Assembly (NCBI GenBank): GCA_025457615.1
Contig: JALOTZ010000008.1
Span: forward strand, 1-64,000
Length of the DNA: 64,000 bases
Direction: 5' to 3'
Origin: Verrucomicrobiota bacterium
GTDB lineage: Bacteria; Verrucomicrobiota; Verrucomicrobiia; Limisphaerales; DSYF01
Shown here piece by piece: positions 17,262 through 26,692 of this stretch. The stretch's first letter is position 1. Every line of letters starts with the position of its first letter. Under the pieces are notes generated by a model. It ran no database searches, was not told where the DNA came from, and worked only from the letters and a program-made list of their open reading frames with translations. A program made the position numbers and the translations under genes.

Positions 17262-20200
17262 ATGGCACGAGGTTCCTTAAGAAACGGGACGGCGAAGCGT
17301 CCGTCCGGCACGTCGAAGTACGACGCCCATAACAAGGTCCTGAGCAGCGCCTATGGCGCCCTGGCCGACCTGCGCCGTGAGTTGTCAGACTCCAAAGGCG
17401 CGGTGGTCGAGCGCGAGGAACTGCTCAAAACCTTTTCCACCTGCCCGGATTCCCAGCGCGCCTGGTTGTTGCTGGAGGATTACTTCGAGAAGCTGTGGTT
17501 GTCGCGGAAGGATTTTCCGGATGACGACTGGTGGCCGCGCGTGCTCAAGGCCAGCGGCGAGGAGCGGCTGGAGGAACTGGCGTTCGTCTTCATCCGCGCC
17601 AAACGGTCCATCCCCACGGAACTGCTGGCCCACGCCAACTATGACCGCTTTGCCCAGGTGCAGGAAGCCGAGCGGGAGGATCAGTTGGTCAAACGCCTGG
17701 AAACCTGGATGCTGCCCAAACAGGCGCTCCATCTGGACGTGCCCAAGGCTTCATTGCGTGTCCGCTGTGAGGCGCAACCCGACCCGGACCGGCCGGGCCG
17801 GCACCGGTTGGCGGTCCAGTTCCATCTCACACGCCAGCGCACCGGCGAACGGCCCCGCAGCGTGGCGGAGTTGATCGACCTGTCCACCCGCGCCGCCCAT
17901 GAACGCGAGCTGTTTCCGCCGGCCGACTGGGATTTCATCGAGTGGATCACCGTCACCTACAAAGGCAGGCCGGACACGGCGGAAACATTTCTGTTGCCGG
18001 ACGCCGACTTGTTCACCTGGCTGGCGAGGTGGGGGCATACCGAGCGGCTGGAGCAGATGGATTCCGGGCAGGCGCTGCAATTCCACGGGCACCTGGCCGA
18101 GTTGGTGCCGCACCTGGAAAACCACGACAAGGTGCTTTCGTTCACGCATTGTCTGAAGCTGCCTGACGGCGGCCGGGAATCCCTGGACTCCGTCCAGTTT
18201 TTCACCTTGCAACCGCCCCTGGCGCTGGTCGGCAACGCCTTCTACGTCCTGCGCAACGCGCCCTCGCCCGAGGTGCTCGAGCACTGGGCCGTCACCCCCT
18301 CGGTGCCGGTCAGCAAACTCAGTCACCGCTTGCTCGGGCACTTGCGGCGCAACCATGCGAAGGACGGGTTCAATTGGGACAAACTCTGCACCATTCACGT
18401 GGCCAAGCCGCAGTTCCAGTTCGAGTTGCTCGATGACCTGGTGCATCTGCGGTTGACGGCGCGGAGCACCGCCGACGATTCGGTATGGATCTGGCAGGGA
18501 CACGAGTGGGTGCTGGACCGCCCGGCCAAACGTGAGTCCGAGAAGCCCGAGATCCTGGATGACCCGCGCCTCGAGCCCGCCGTGCAGTGGCTCAAGAAGC
18601 TGGACTGGTTTTCGCCCGAGCCGGGCCTTTGGACCGGGGACGCGACTGAAAACTTCCTGGGGGCCCTCGCGGAAGCGTGGGGGGAGAAACCCCGGCAGGC
18701 GGATTACCTGGGCAACGCGGCCTTTCAACGGCTCTTCCTCCAACCCCGCCAGCTCAAGCCCAAGGTGATCGTCAAGGGCAGTGGCATCGACTGGCTGAGC
18801 GTCTCCGCCGAGTGGGAGGCGGAAGGCATGCGGCTGAGCAAGAAGGATCTTGAACGACTGGCCGCCGCCACCAGCCGGTTCGTCAAACTGCCCCATGCCG
18901 GCTGGGTCGAGCTCGACACCGGCGCCGTGCAGGAGGCGCATGAAACCATGGCCGAGATCGGGGTGGACGGCCTTGCGCCCATGGCCCAGAAGGTGGGGTT
19001 GGAACAGGTGGTGCACCTCGACCAGGCTGGACTGGAGCGGTTCGGGGCATCACCCCAGGCCCAGGCGCTGCGCGAGCGGCTCAAGGAGTTTCAAGGCGTC
19101 CCGGATACCCACCTGCCCGATTCCGTCACCGCCCAATTGCGTCCGTATCAGAAAGCCGGGTTTGATTTCCTGTGCCACCTGACCCGGATGAAGCTGGGCG
19201 GGATCCTGGCCGACGACATGGGTTTGGGGAAAACGCTGCAGACGTTGACGTGGCTGGCCTGGTTGCAGGGCAAGTTCAAGAAAAGGCCCAAACCCTCGCT
19301 GGTGATCTGTCCCGCCAGCGTGCTGCACAACTGGCGACGCGAGGCCGAGAAGTTCGCGCCCACCCTCAAGGTTCTGGTCCTGGAAAGCGGAGCCGCCCGC
19401 CACAACCTGCGCGGCCAGATTCCCGAACATGATCTCATCGTGACCAACTACGCCATCCTCCGGCGCGACCTGGAGGAGTTGGGCAAGTTCTCGTTCCGCG
19501 CGGTGATCCTCGACGAGGCGCAGTTCATCAAGAACCCGGGCGCCCAGGTCACGCAGTCGGTCAAACAGGTCAACTCGGAGTATCGGCTCGCCCTCACCGG
19601 CACGCCGCTGGAAAACCGGCTGCTCGATCTCTGGAGCATCGCGGACTTCATCCAACCCGGCTACCTGGGATCGCAAGAGCATTTCGCAGAAACCTATGAG
19701 CCCAAGGGCGAGGGGGCCGAGGGAGCCCAGCGGATCGCCCGCAAACGCCTTTCGGCGAAATTGCGCCCGCTCCTGTTGCGCCGGCTCAAGAAGCACGTGG
19801 CCAAGGATCTGCCGGACCGCATCGAGGAGCGGATGGACTGCCCGCTTGGCGAAGACCAGCGCAAGCTCTACCTGGCCGAACTGCGCCGCAGCCGCGAGCA
19901 GGTGATGAAGGCCGTGGAAACCCAGGGCCTCGCCAAGAGCAAGATGCACGTGCTGGCGGCGCTGACGCGCCTGCGCCAGGTCTGCTGCCATCCCCGCCTG
20001 GTCGGCAACGACTCGCCCTCGGGCAAGACGGACACCTTGTTCGAGTTGCTCGATCCGCTTATTTCCGAAGGGCAAAAGGTGCTGGTCTTCTCGCAGTTCG
20101 TTCAAATGCTCGAGTTGCTGGAAAAGGAATGCCGCACCCGCGAGATCTCCACGCACATCCTCACCGGCGCCACCAAGGACCGCCAGCAGGTGGTGCAATC

Positions 20201-20528
20201 CTTCCAGGATGACGAGCGCCCCGCCGTCTTCCTGCTCAGCCTGCGCGCGGCCGGGACCGGATTGAACCTGACCGCGTCGAGCTATGTGGTGCTTTACGAT
20301 CCCTGGTGGAACCCCGCCGTGGAAGCCCAGGCTATCGACCGCTCCCATCGCATCGGCCAGACGCAAACCGTCAACGCCTACCGGCTCATCGCACCCGGCA
20401 CCGTCGAGGAGAAAATCTGGGAACTGCAACAGCAGAAGGCGCAGACCATCGCCGACGTGCTCGGGGAGGAAGGTTTCGCGCGCAGCCTCTCCGCCACCGA
20501 CCTCGAATACCTGTTCGCCGAAGATTGA
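17262..20528 (+). CDS. SNF2-family DEAD/DEAH helicase-like ATPase
   Basis: A 1,088-residue protein. The C-terminal half is a SNF2 ATPase: Walker A in ADDMGLGKTLQTL, the DEAQ box in VILDEAQFIKN, TGTPLENRLLDLWS, and helicase-C motifs including LLSLRAAGTGLNLT and QAIDRSHRIGQTQ. The first 600 residues hold no domain I can name, but the length and layout match bacterial SNF2 proteins with a long N-terminal accessory region. SNF2 enzymes translocate on duplex DNA. The cellular role of the stand-alone bacterial forms is unclear. The next gene starts 31 bp later and may be co-transcribed. Confidence 0.9.
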   Translation: MARGSLRNGTAKRPSGTSKYDAHNKVLSSAYGALADLRRELSDSKGAVVEREELLKTFSTCPDSQRAWLLLEDYFEKLWLSRKDFPDDDWWPRVLKASGEERLEELAFVFIRAKRSIPTELLAHANYDRFAQVQEAEREDQLVKRLETWMLPKQALHLDVPKASLRVRCEAQPDPDRPGRHRLAVQFHLTRQRTGERPRSVAELIDLSTRAAHERELFPPADWDFIEWITVTYKGRPDTAETFLLPDADLFTWLARWGHTERLEQMDSGQALQFHGHLAELVPHLENHDKVLSFTHCLKLPDGGRESLDSVQFFTLQPPLALVGNAFYVLRNAPSPEVLEHWAVTPSVPVSKLSHRLLGHLRRNHAKDGFNWDKLCTIHVAKPQFQFELLDDLVHLRLTARSTADDSVWIWQGHEWVLDRPAKRESEKPEILDDPRLEPAVQWLKKLDWFSPEPGLWTGDATENFLGALAEAWGEKPRQADYLGNAAFQRLFLQPRQLKPKVIVKGSGIDWLSVSAEWEAEGMRLSKKDLERLAAATSRFVKLPHAGWVELDTGAVQEAHETMAEIGVDGLAPMAQKVGLEQVVHLDQAGLERFGASPQAQALRERLKEFQGVPDTHLPDSVTAQLRPYQKAGFDFLCHLTRMKLGGILADDMGLGKTLQTLTWLAWLQGKFKKRPKPSLVICPASVLHNWRREAEKFAPTLKVLVLESGAARHNLRGQIPEHDLIVTNYAILRRDLEELGKFSFRAVILDEAQFIKNPGAQVTQSVKQVNSEYRLALTGTPLENRLLDLWSIADFIQPGYLGSQEHFAETYEPKGEGAEGAQRIARKRLSAKLRPLLLRRLKKHVAKDLPDRIEERMDCPLGEDQRKLYLAELRRSREQVMKAVETQGLAKSKMHVLAALTRLRQVCCHPRLVGNDSPSGKTDTLFELLDPLISEGQKVLVFSQFVQMLELLEKECRTREISTHILTGATKDRQQVVQSFQDDERPAVFLLSLRAAGTGLNLTASSYVVLYDPWWNPAVEAQAIDRSHRIGQTQTVNAYRLIAPGTVEEKIWELQQQKAQTIADVLGEEGFARSLSATDLEYLFAED

Positions 20529-20559
20529 GGCCCCAGGCGAATTCGCTCCCGGCTGGCTG

Positions 20560-21606
20560 ATGCAGCTCCACTTTGAACCACTCGATCTTCGCTTGCGGGA
20601 TGGCTGGTCCACGGCGCGCACACGCAACAGCCAGGTCGCGCGTGTGGTCATGGTAACCCTGACGGCCGAGGACGGAGCCGTCGGCTCGGGTGAAGCGGCG
20701 CCCATCTCGCGCTACGGCGAATCGAATGAATCCGTGCTCGCCTTCCTGGGGCGTATCGACCCCACGCGCCTGGATCCAACGGCTCCGGACCGGGCCAGGG
20801 ATTACCTGGATTCCGTGGCGGCCGGACAGTCCGCCGCCAAGAGTTCGATCCTCTGCGCCCTCTGGGATCTGGCCGCGCAACGAAAGCGCCAGCCCTTGCA
20901 TGATTTCCTGGGCCTGGGTTTTCGCGAACACCATCACACCACCTCGTTCAGCATCGGCATCGACACCGCGGCAAACATCGAGCGCAAGGTGAAAGCCGCC
21001 GCCGACTTTCCCGTCCTGAAAATCAAGCTCGGGGCCGACCACGACCGGGACATCCTCGCGGCGGTGCGGGCGGCGGCACCCGACAAGCCGCTGCGGGTGG
21101 ACGCCAATGAGGGCTGGCGGACGCGCGGACTGGCACTGGACCGGATCGAGCATCTGGCGGCCGACGGCCGGATTCAGTTTGTGGAGCAGCCGATGCCGGC
21201 CAACGCTGCCCCGGAAGATCTCCGTTGGCTCAAGGAGCGATCCCCGTTGCCACTGTTTGCTGATGAATCGTTCCACACGGCCGCCGACCTGGCGTCCTGC
21301 CAGGAGGCGTTTCACGGGGTGAACGTCAAACTCGCCAAGACAGCGGGGATTCCCGGCGCCTTGGGAGCCCTGAAGGCCGCGCGCGCCGCCGGATTGATGA
21401 CCATGGTGGGTTGCATGGTGGAAAGCAGTGTCGGCATCACCGCCGCGGCCCACCTTGCCGAACTCGCCGATTACCTGGACCTGGACGGAAACCTTCTGAT
21501 CGAGAACGACCCGTTCGCCGGCGTGCAGGTGGTGCGCGGCCGGCTGTCCTTTGCCTCGGCGCGGCCGCGGAGTGGATTGAGGGTGTGGCGGCGGGACTCC
21601 ACCTGA
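20560..21606 (+). CDS. Dipeptide (L-Ala-D/L-Glu) epimerase-like enolase-superfamily protein
   Basis: I start at the ATG at 20560 (MQLHFEPLDL). The longer track frame overlaps the SNF2 gene. The 348-residue protein has the enolase-superfamily capping domain, then a barrel with catalytic KIKLG (KxK), metal ligands in RVDANEGW, VEQPMPA and ADESFH, and the second acid/base lysine in NVKLAKTAG. This pattern matches the Ala-Glu epimerases that recycle murein dipeptides. Enolase-superfamily substrates are hard to assign from sequence, so other dipeptides remain possible. Confidence 0.82.
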   Translation: MQLHFEPLDLRLRDGWSTARTRNSQVARVVMVTLTAEDGAVGSGEAAPISRYGESNESVLAFLGRIDPTRLDPTAPDRARDYLDSVAAGQSAAKSSILCALWDLAAQRKRQPLHDFLGLGFREHHHTTSFSIGIDTAANIERKVKAAADFPVLKIKLGADHDRDILAAVRAAAPDKPLRVDANEGWRTRGLALDRIEHLAADGRIQFVEQPMPANAAPEDLRWLKERSPLPLFADESFHTAADLASCQEAFHGVNVKLAKTAGIPGALGALKAARAAGLMTMVGCMVESSVGITAAAHLAELADYLDLDGNLLIENDPFAGVQVVRGRLSFASARPRSGLRVWRRDST

Positions 21607-21661
21607 GCCGGATTCGCGGACGGGATTCTTGGGGAACGCCCCCGGGCGGAATGCGCGTTGG

Positions 21662-23110
21662 TCAGGCTGCGGCCTTGGCCGCTTCCAGATCGCTGCGGCG
21701 CTGGGCCATGCTCTTGAAGAACTCGTAGCCCTCGCGCAGGCGGCGGACGCAGACGTCCTTGTCCTCGAGCATGGTGCGGATGATCCGCAGGATCGGTTTC
21801 GGACGCAGGTAATAGCGGTGGTAGAAGCGTTCGACCGATTCGAAGATCTCTTCCTTGCTGAGGCCGGGGTATTCGAGGGTGCTTTGCTGGAGCCCGTCGC
21901 TTTCCACCAGGTCGGTCTTGTCTTTCTTGACGAACCAACCATTGAGCCTGGCCTGCTCGTAGAGCTCAGTGCCGGGATACGGCGCCGCCAGGGAGACCTG
22001 CAGACTGAACACGTCCAGCTCCTGGGCGAAGCGGATGGTTTGCTCGATGGTTTCCCTGGTTTCCACGGGCAGCCCGAGGATGAAGGTGCCGTGGATGACC
22101 ACCCCGGCCTGATGACAGGCCTTGGTGAAACGCCGCATCTCGTCGGTGGTCACGCCCTTCTTGATCCGCGTGAGGATATCGTCATTGCCGCTCTCGTAGC
22201 CGACGAGGAACAGGCGCAGCCCGTTGTCCTTGAAACTCTGGATGGTGTCGTAATCGAGGTTGGCCCGGCTGTTGCAGGACCAGTGCACCCCGAGCGGACC
22301 CAGCTTGCGGGCGATCTCGCGGGCCCGCGGCAGGTTGGCCGTGAACGTGTCGTCGTCGAAAAAGAACTCCCGCACCTGCGGAAAGAGCCGCTTCATGTAG
22401 GCCATCTCGTCGGCCACATTCTGGGGCGAGCGGACCCGGTACTTGTGTCCGCCGATGGTCTGCGGCCAGAGACAGAAGCTGCACTGGGCCGGGCAGCCGC
22501 GCCCGGTGTACATGCTGATGTAAGGATGCAGCAGGTAACCGATGAAATACTTTTCGATCTCGAGATCCCGCTTGTAAACGTCTGCCACCCAGGGCAGCCG
22601 GTCCATGTCCGCGATCAACTCCCGCTCCGGGTTGTGTTGGATCCGGCCGTTGGCATCCTTGTAGGACAAGCCGGCGATCGAGGACAAGGCCCGGCCTTCA
22701 GCCACCTCCTGGCAGGTGAAATCGAATTCCTTGCGCCCCACCCAATCAATGGCCGGCGAAGCCTTCAGGGTTTCCGTGGGCAACACCATGGCGTGAGCGC
22801 CCACAAACCCGATGGTCGTGGCCGGCTTCTGCGCCTTGATGGCTTCCGCCACCTTGCAGTCGTTCTTCAGCGAAGGCGTGGAGGTGTTGATGATGACGTG
22901 ATCGTAGTCCCGGGCAATGCGGAGGCATTGCTCGACCCCGATGTGGTGCGGGGGGCAATCGAGGAGCCTGGATCCGGGCACCAGGGCGGCTGGCTGCGCC
23001 AGCCAGGTCGGATACCAGTAGCTGGTGACTTCCCGGCGAGCCTGATACCGCGCGCCGGCGCCGCCGTCAAAGCCGTCGAAGGAGGGTGGGGATAGAAACA
23101 GTGCGCTCAT
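21662..23110 (-). CDS. hpnJ: HpnJ, hopanoid-associated B12-binding radical SAM enzyme
   Basis: This 482-residue protein starts with the HpnJ-typical PPSFDGFDGGAGARYQ. It has a cobalamin-binding-like domain over residues 1-190 and the radical SAM cluster in MYTGRGCPAQCSFCLWPQT. Other HpnJ landmarks include EFFFDDDTFTANLPRA, ILGLPVETRETIEQ and SLAAPYPGTELY. HpnJ is needed to turn the glucosaminyl group of bacteriohopanetetrol into the cyclitol ether. It lies 143 bp downstream of hpnH on the same strand. No hpnG, hpnI, hpnK or squalene-hopene cyclase gene is in the window. Confidence 0.92.
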   Translation of the reverse strand: MSALFLSPPSFDGFDGGAGARYQARREVTSYWYPTWLAQPAALVPGSRLLDCPPHHIGVEQCLRIARDYDHVIINTSTPSLKNDCKVAEAIKAQKPATTIGFVGAHAMVLPTETLKASPAIDWVGRKEFDFTCQEVAEGRALSSIAGLSYKDANGRIQHNPERELIADMDRLPWVADVYKRDLEIEKYFIGYLLHPYISMYTGRGCPAQCSFCLWPQTIGGHKYRVRSPQNVADEMAYMKRLFPQVREFFFDDDTFTANLPRAREIARKLGPLGVHWSCNSRANLDYDTIQSFKDNGLRLFLVGYESGNDDILTRIKKGVTTDEMRRFTKACHQAGVVIHGTFILGLPVETRETIEQTIRFAQELDVFSLQVSLAAPYPGTELYEQARLNGWFVKKDKTDLVESDGLQQSTLEYPGLSKEEIFESVERFYHRYYLRPKPILRIIRTMLEDKDVCVRRLREGYEFFKSMAQRRSDLEAAKAAA

Positions 23111-23253
23111 GAAAAAGGGTGGTTTGGAATCAGGGACCGGTCATCGGGCTCTGGCAGTTCAGCGGCTCTTGCGCCCGTGCCGTTCGAGCCAGCAGTGCGG
23201 CTCCCACGATGCGTCGTGGGGTGTTTCCGGGCCCGGGAAAACAGTCCACTGGG

Positions 23254-24684
23254 TCACCTGCCATGGTTCGACTCTGCAATCTTGGCCAGCAAGGCGTCCC
23301 GTTCGGAGGGGTCCCCGTTCCCGCCGCAAAAGCTCCCCACGTGGTCCCCGGCCCCGCCCTCCCTGCGGACGTAAGCACCCTGCGCCCCGGGGGCGGGGGA
23401 GTTGATGGCAGCCTTGGCTTCGGCCAGATGCCCCTTGCTGATGCTGGCGCCGTTGAAAGCACGCTTCTCCAGTTCCTGGGAGTACGGAACGGGGGCCGGC
23501 CGGGGCCAGAAGTTGTATTTGAAATTCTTCCAGTTGTCGCCGGCCTGGTAATTGGTGCCCAGCGCCCCACTGGGATCGTAACCGCAGTGCACCATGCAGT
23601 TCTCGCAACGTGGGTCGCGGGCCACGCCGTTCACCACCCCGTACCTGTCCCAGTCCACCTTGTCCAGCATCTCCTGGTAACCGGCGTAGTGCCCGTCGGT
23701 CATCAGGTAACAGGGCGCCTTCCAACCCCGGATGTTGTAGGTGGGGATCGCCCAGGCGGTGCAGGTCAGGTCGCGTTGGCCAGCCAGGAATTCCTGATAG
23801 ACCGGGGTGCCGAAGATGGTGAAGAGGCGGCCCCACTCCCGGATCCGCGCGAACTTCTTGATGGTCATCGCGCGGGTCAGGAAAAAGTCCTCCGGCTGCT
23901 TGCCCAGGCGCCTGACCATGTCCTTCTTGGCGGCGTCATAATCGTAGCCGGGAGAGACCGTATGGCCATCCACATTCAACGAACTGAGGAATCTGAACAT
24001 GTCCTCGAGCTCGGCCACGTCCGTCTCCTTGTACACCGTGGTGTTCGTGGCCACCTGGAATCCGAGGATCTTGGCCATGCGGATGGCAGCGATGCATTCC
24101 TTGAACACACCCTCGCGCTCGACGATCAGGTCGTGCGTGTACTCCAGGCCATCCACGTGAACGTTCCAGTAGAGCCACTGGCTGGGGCGGATGACGGTCT
24201 TGCGCCTGGCGTCGGCGCTCGCATTGCGGATGGCGTCGGCTTCCTTGTCCGAAATGAGGGCGTCCGAGAGCAGGCGTTTCAGGCGGGACTCATGGGACGG
24301 ATTGGCGGGATCATGGATTGCGGCCAGATATTCGCGCATCTTCTTGCGCATGAACACGCCGTTGGTGCAGATGTAGATGATGCGTCCCTGCTGGCGCAGG
24401 CCGTCCACCAGCTCCTCGATCTTCGGATAGATCAGCGGTTCCCCGCCGCAAATGGAGACCATGGGGGCGTCGCAGTCGCGGGCGGCCTGCAGACAATCCT
24501 CCAGGGGCACCATGTCCTTGAGGTTCGTGGAGTATTCGCGGATGCGGCCGCAGCCGGTGCAGGTGAGGTTGCAGGTGTGAAGCGGTTCCAACTGCAACAC
24601 CATGGCGAACCGCGGGGTGCGTGCCAGCTTGTGATGAATAATGTGCCGGGCAATCTTGACCGACAGGGCCAATGGAAAGCGCAT
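23254..24684 (-). CDS. hpnH: HpnH, adenosylhopane-forming radical SAM enzyme
   Basis: HpnH joins the adenosyl group of SAM to diploptene, the first step in extended hopanoid synthesis. The radical SAM motif is CNLTCTGCGRIREY near residue 38, followed by SICGGEPLIYPKIEEL. Later landmarks are WNVHVDGLEYTHD, SPGYDYDAA and the cysteine-rich CENCMVHCGYDPSG. At 476 residues it is longer than typical HpnH (about 340-380). About 45 extra helical residues sit between KKMREYL and WNVHVDGL, and there is a Gly-rich C-terminal tail with one more Cys. A small lipoprotein gene ends 4 bp upstream, so the two are probably one operon. Confidence 0.92.
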   Translation of the reverse strand: MRFPLALSVKIARHIIHHKLARTPRFAMVLQLEPLHTCNLTCTGCGRIREYSTNLKDMVPLEDCLQAARDCDAPMVSICGGEPLIYPKIEELVDGLRQQGRIIYICTNGVFMRKKMREYLAAIHDPANPSHESRLKRLLSDALISDKEADAIRNASADARRKTVIRPSQWLYWNVHVDGLEYTHDLIVEREGVFKECIAAIRMAKILGFQVATNTTVYKETDVAELEDMFRFLSSLNVDGHTVSPGYDYDAAKKDMVRRLGKQPEDFFLTRAMTIKKFARIREWGRLFTIFGTPVYQEFLAGQRDLTCTAWAIPTYNIRGWKAPCYLMTDGHYAGYQEMLDKVDWDRYGVVNGVARDPRCENCMVHCGYDPSGALGTNYQAGDNWKNFKYNFWPRPAPVPYSQELEKRAFNGASISKGHLAEAKAAINSPAPGAQGAYVRREGGAGDHVGSFCGGNGDPSERDALLAKIAESNHGR

Positions 24685-24688
24685 GACG

Positions 24689-24898
24689 TTAGTTCAGGAA
24701 GGCCAGTTCCGGCGTCACGGGGACCCCGTTGGTTTCACACGGGGTGGACGGTGAACGCCCGGGCGTGGTTGAGCCGAAGCCCGGCAGCAGGAATGTGGCA
24801 GGAGAAACGCTGCCCGAGGTGTTGACTCCGCTGCACCCGCAGCAAAGGATCAGGGCAGCCAACGCCGCAAGCATGGCCAACTGGGTGTTTAAGTTCAC
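24689..24898 (-). CDS. Small lipoprotein upstream of hpnH
   Basis: A 69-residue lipoprotein read from a GTG at 24898, or alternatively from the ATG at 24874. The hydrophobic stretch MLAALAALILCCGCSG ends in a lipobox with the modified Cys followed by Ser, a residue pair compatible with outer-membrane sorting. The mature part is short, Ser/Pro/Thr rich, and ends in VTPELAFLN. It ends 4 bp before hpnH, so it should be co-expressed with hopanoid genes. I do not recognise a family. The start is only 21 bp from the divergent TPR gene start. Confidence 0.55.
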   Translation of the reverse strand: MNLNTQLAMLAALAALILCCGCSGVNTSGSVSPATFLLPGFGSTTPGRSPSTPCETNGVPVTPELAFLN

Positions 24899-24919
24899 CA
24901 ATGCGAGACTATAGATGAG

Positions 24920-25720
24920 ATGATACCTCACGCAACCCAGAAATCCTGGCTCGCCGTCAGCCTCCGGGCGTGCTGGCTGGCTTGTGGAGCCCTCTGGGTG
25001 GCGGGCTTTGTTCTGGCCGCCGATCCGCCCCCACCTGATCAGGCAGCCCAAGCCGCCTATCAGGACGCCCGGAAGAGGGTTCAGCAGGCCACCGGGGATC
25101 CCGCCGCGGCGTGGCGGCTTGGCCGGGCCTGCTTTGACTGGGCGGAGTATGCCACCAACGACGCCGGCCGGGCCGAACGGGCGCGGGAGGGTATCCGGGC
25201 TTGCGAACAGGCGGTTGCCCTGAATCCCGACCTCGCCCCGGCTCACTATTACCTTGCCATGAATCAGGGGCAGCTAGCCCGCACCATGAGCGTGGGCGCC
25301 CTCCATCTCGTCCAACAGATGGAGACGCACTTCCTGAAGGCCCGGGAGCTGGATGCCCAGTTCGATGAGGCAGGCCCAGACCGAAACCTGGGCCTGCTCT
25401 ACCTGCAAGCCCCGGGGTGGCCGGTCTGTGTGGGCAGCCGTTCCAAGGCCAGGGCACACCTGAGCAAGGCGGTCAAACTGGCGCCAGACTATCCCGAGAA
25501 TCGTTTGAACCTGATGGAGGCCCATGTTCGATGGAAGGACAATCGGGCTGTGCGGCAGGAGCTGGAGGCGTGGGATGCCCACGTGGACGCGGCGCGAGGC
25601 CGATTCTCCGGAGACCGATGGCACTGGGATTGGCTGACGTGGGAGCAGAGGCTGGAGGCCGTGAAGCAGCGCCTCCGGGATTCGGCCACGCCGCATCAGA
25701 CGCACAAGCAAAGGGGTTAA
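24920..25720 (+). CDS. Exported TPR-repeat protein
   Basis: This 266-residue protein has an N-terminal signal peptide (hydrophobic core about residues 18-33, cleavage likely after FVLAAD). It then carries tetratricopeptide-like helices: AAWRLGRACFDWAEYA, GIRACEQAVALNPDLAPAHY and ARAHLSKAVKLAPDYPENRLN. TPR domains bind partner proteins. It should act outside the cytoplasmic membrane. It converges with ispE and is divergent from the hpnH operon. I cannot assign a specific partner. Confidence 0.7.
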   Translation: MIPHATQKSWLAVSLRACWLACGALWVAGFVLAADPPPPDQAAQAAYQDARKRVQQATGDPAAAWRLGRACFDWAEYATNDAGRAERAREGIRACEQAVALNPDLAPAHYYLAMNQGQLARTMSVGALHLVQQMETHFLKARELDAQFDEAGPDRNLGLLYLQAPGWPVCVGSRSKARAHLSKAVKLAPDYPENRLNLMEAHVRWKDNRAVRQELEAWDAHVDAARGRFSGDRWHWDWLTWEQRLEAVKQRLRDSATPHQTHKQRG

Positions 25721-25726
25721 CCCTGC

Positions 25727-26599
25727 TCAGAGCACGGCAATGGCTGTCCAGTTCGTTGCGCCAAGGCGGGCCAGCACCATCTCCCGAAGAGACTCCGCCG
25801 ACGCCAGTGAACCGGCCAGGGCAAAGGTGGTTGAACCACTGCCCGACATGAGCGCCGCTGCGGCCCCATGTTCCAGGAGCGCTTCCTTGAGCACCGCCAA
25901 GACGGGATATTTATGAAAAACGGGGGCCTCGAAAGAATTGAAGAATGCGCTGCCTGTCGCACTCAGCCCTCCCGATCGCAGTCGCTGGATCAGGTCCGTG
26001 GCTCTTCCCGGCCTTCCCTTCAGGGATTCCGGATGCTCGGCAAGTTGACCGTAGGCCCACGGTGTGGAGATGCCGAACCTGGGCCGAACCAGCAGGACAG
26101 CGCAGCCCCGCAAGGATTCAAAAGGCTCGAGGGGCTGGATGCGTTCCCCCCGTCCGGTTCCCAGCGCCGGCCCACGCTGAAGAAAGAACGGCACGTCCGA
26201 GCCCAGGGTCGCGGCCAGATCGTTGAGTTGAACGCCAGAAAGGGGGTGCCCGAACAACTGGTTCAACCCCAGCAAAGTGACTGCGGCGTTTGCGCTCCCT
26301 CCCCCCAGGCCGGCCGCCATCGGGAGCCGCTTGTCCAGGCGGATCCGGACGCCATCCCGAACCCGAGCAGCCTCCCGGAATGCAGAGGCAGCCCGATGAA
26401 CCAGGTTGGAGCCGTCCACCGGCAGCGCAGGCTCGGAACAGGTGAGCGCAATACCGCTCCCGCCCCTTTGGAATCGCAGACCGTCGTGCAGAGGCAGCGG
26501 TTGGATCACCGTCTCCAATTCGTGAAACCCGTCCGCCCTCCGGCCGAGGATGTTCAGGAGCAGATTAACCTTGCAGGGTGAATTCAGCTCGATCGTCAT
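25727..26599 (-). CDS. ispE: 4-diphosphocytidyl-2-C-methyl-D-erythritol kinase
   Basis: IspE phosphorylates CDP-methylerythritol in the MEP route to isoprenoids, which also feeds hopanoid synthesis. It is a GHMP kinase with SPCKVNLLLNILGRRADGFHEL at the N-terminus, the ATP loop PMAAGLGGGSANAA near residue 95 and the C-terminal motif LMSGSGSTTFAL. I start at the ATG at 26599 (MTIELNSP), which places SPCKVN in the usual position and gives 290 residues. The track's extra 14 residues look spurious. ispH lies 8.6 kb away, so the pathway genes are scattered. Confidence 0.95.
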   Translation of the reverse strand: MTIELNSPCKVNLLLNILGRRADGFHELETVIQPLPLHDGLRFQRGGSGIALTCSEPALPVDGSNLVHRAASAFREAARVRDGVRIRLDKRLPMAAGLGGGSANAAVTLLGLNQLFGHPLSGVQLNDLAATLGSDVPFFLQRGPALGTGRGERIQPLEPFESLRGCAVLLVRPRFGISTPWAYGQLAEHPESLKGRPGRATDLIQRLRSGGLSATGSAFFNSFEAPVFHKYPVLAVLKEALLEHGAAAALMSGSGSTTFALAGSLASAESLREMVLARLGATNWTAIAVL

Positions 26600-26641
26600 G
26601 GGGCAATAGCTGGACAGGATGGACCGGTCGCAAAACGACAA

Positions 26642-26662
26642 CGCGCCGACACAGTCGGCGCG
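26642..26662 (-). terminator. Hairpin terminator after the TIGR04073-like gene
   Basis: A perfect 9-bp stem, CGCGCCGAC/GTCGGCGCG with an ACA loop, lies 30 bp beyond the stop of the lipoprotein gene. On the minus strand it is followed by a moderately T-rich stretch (GTTGTCGTTTTG), consistent with intrinsic termination. Confidence 0.6.
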
Positions 26663-26692
26663 AGCGAGAGCAGCAACTGATGCGGGGAACGG

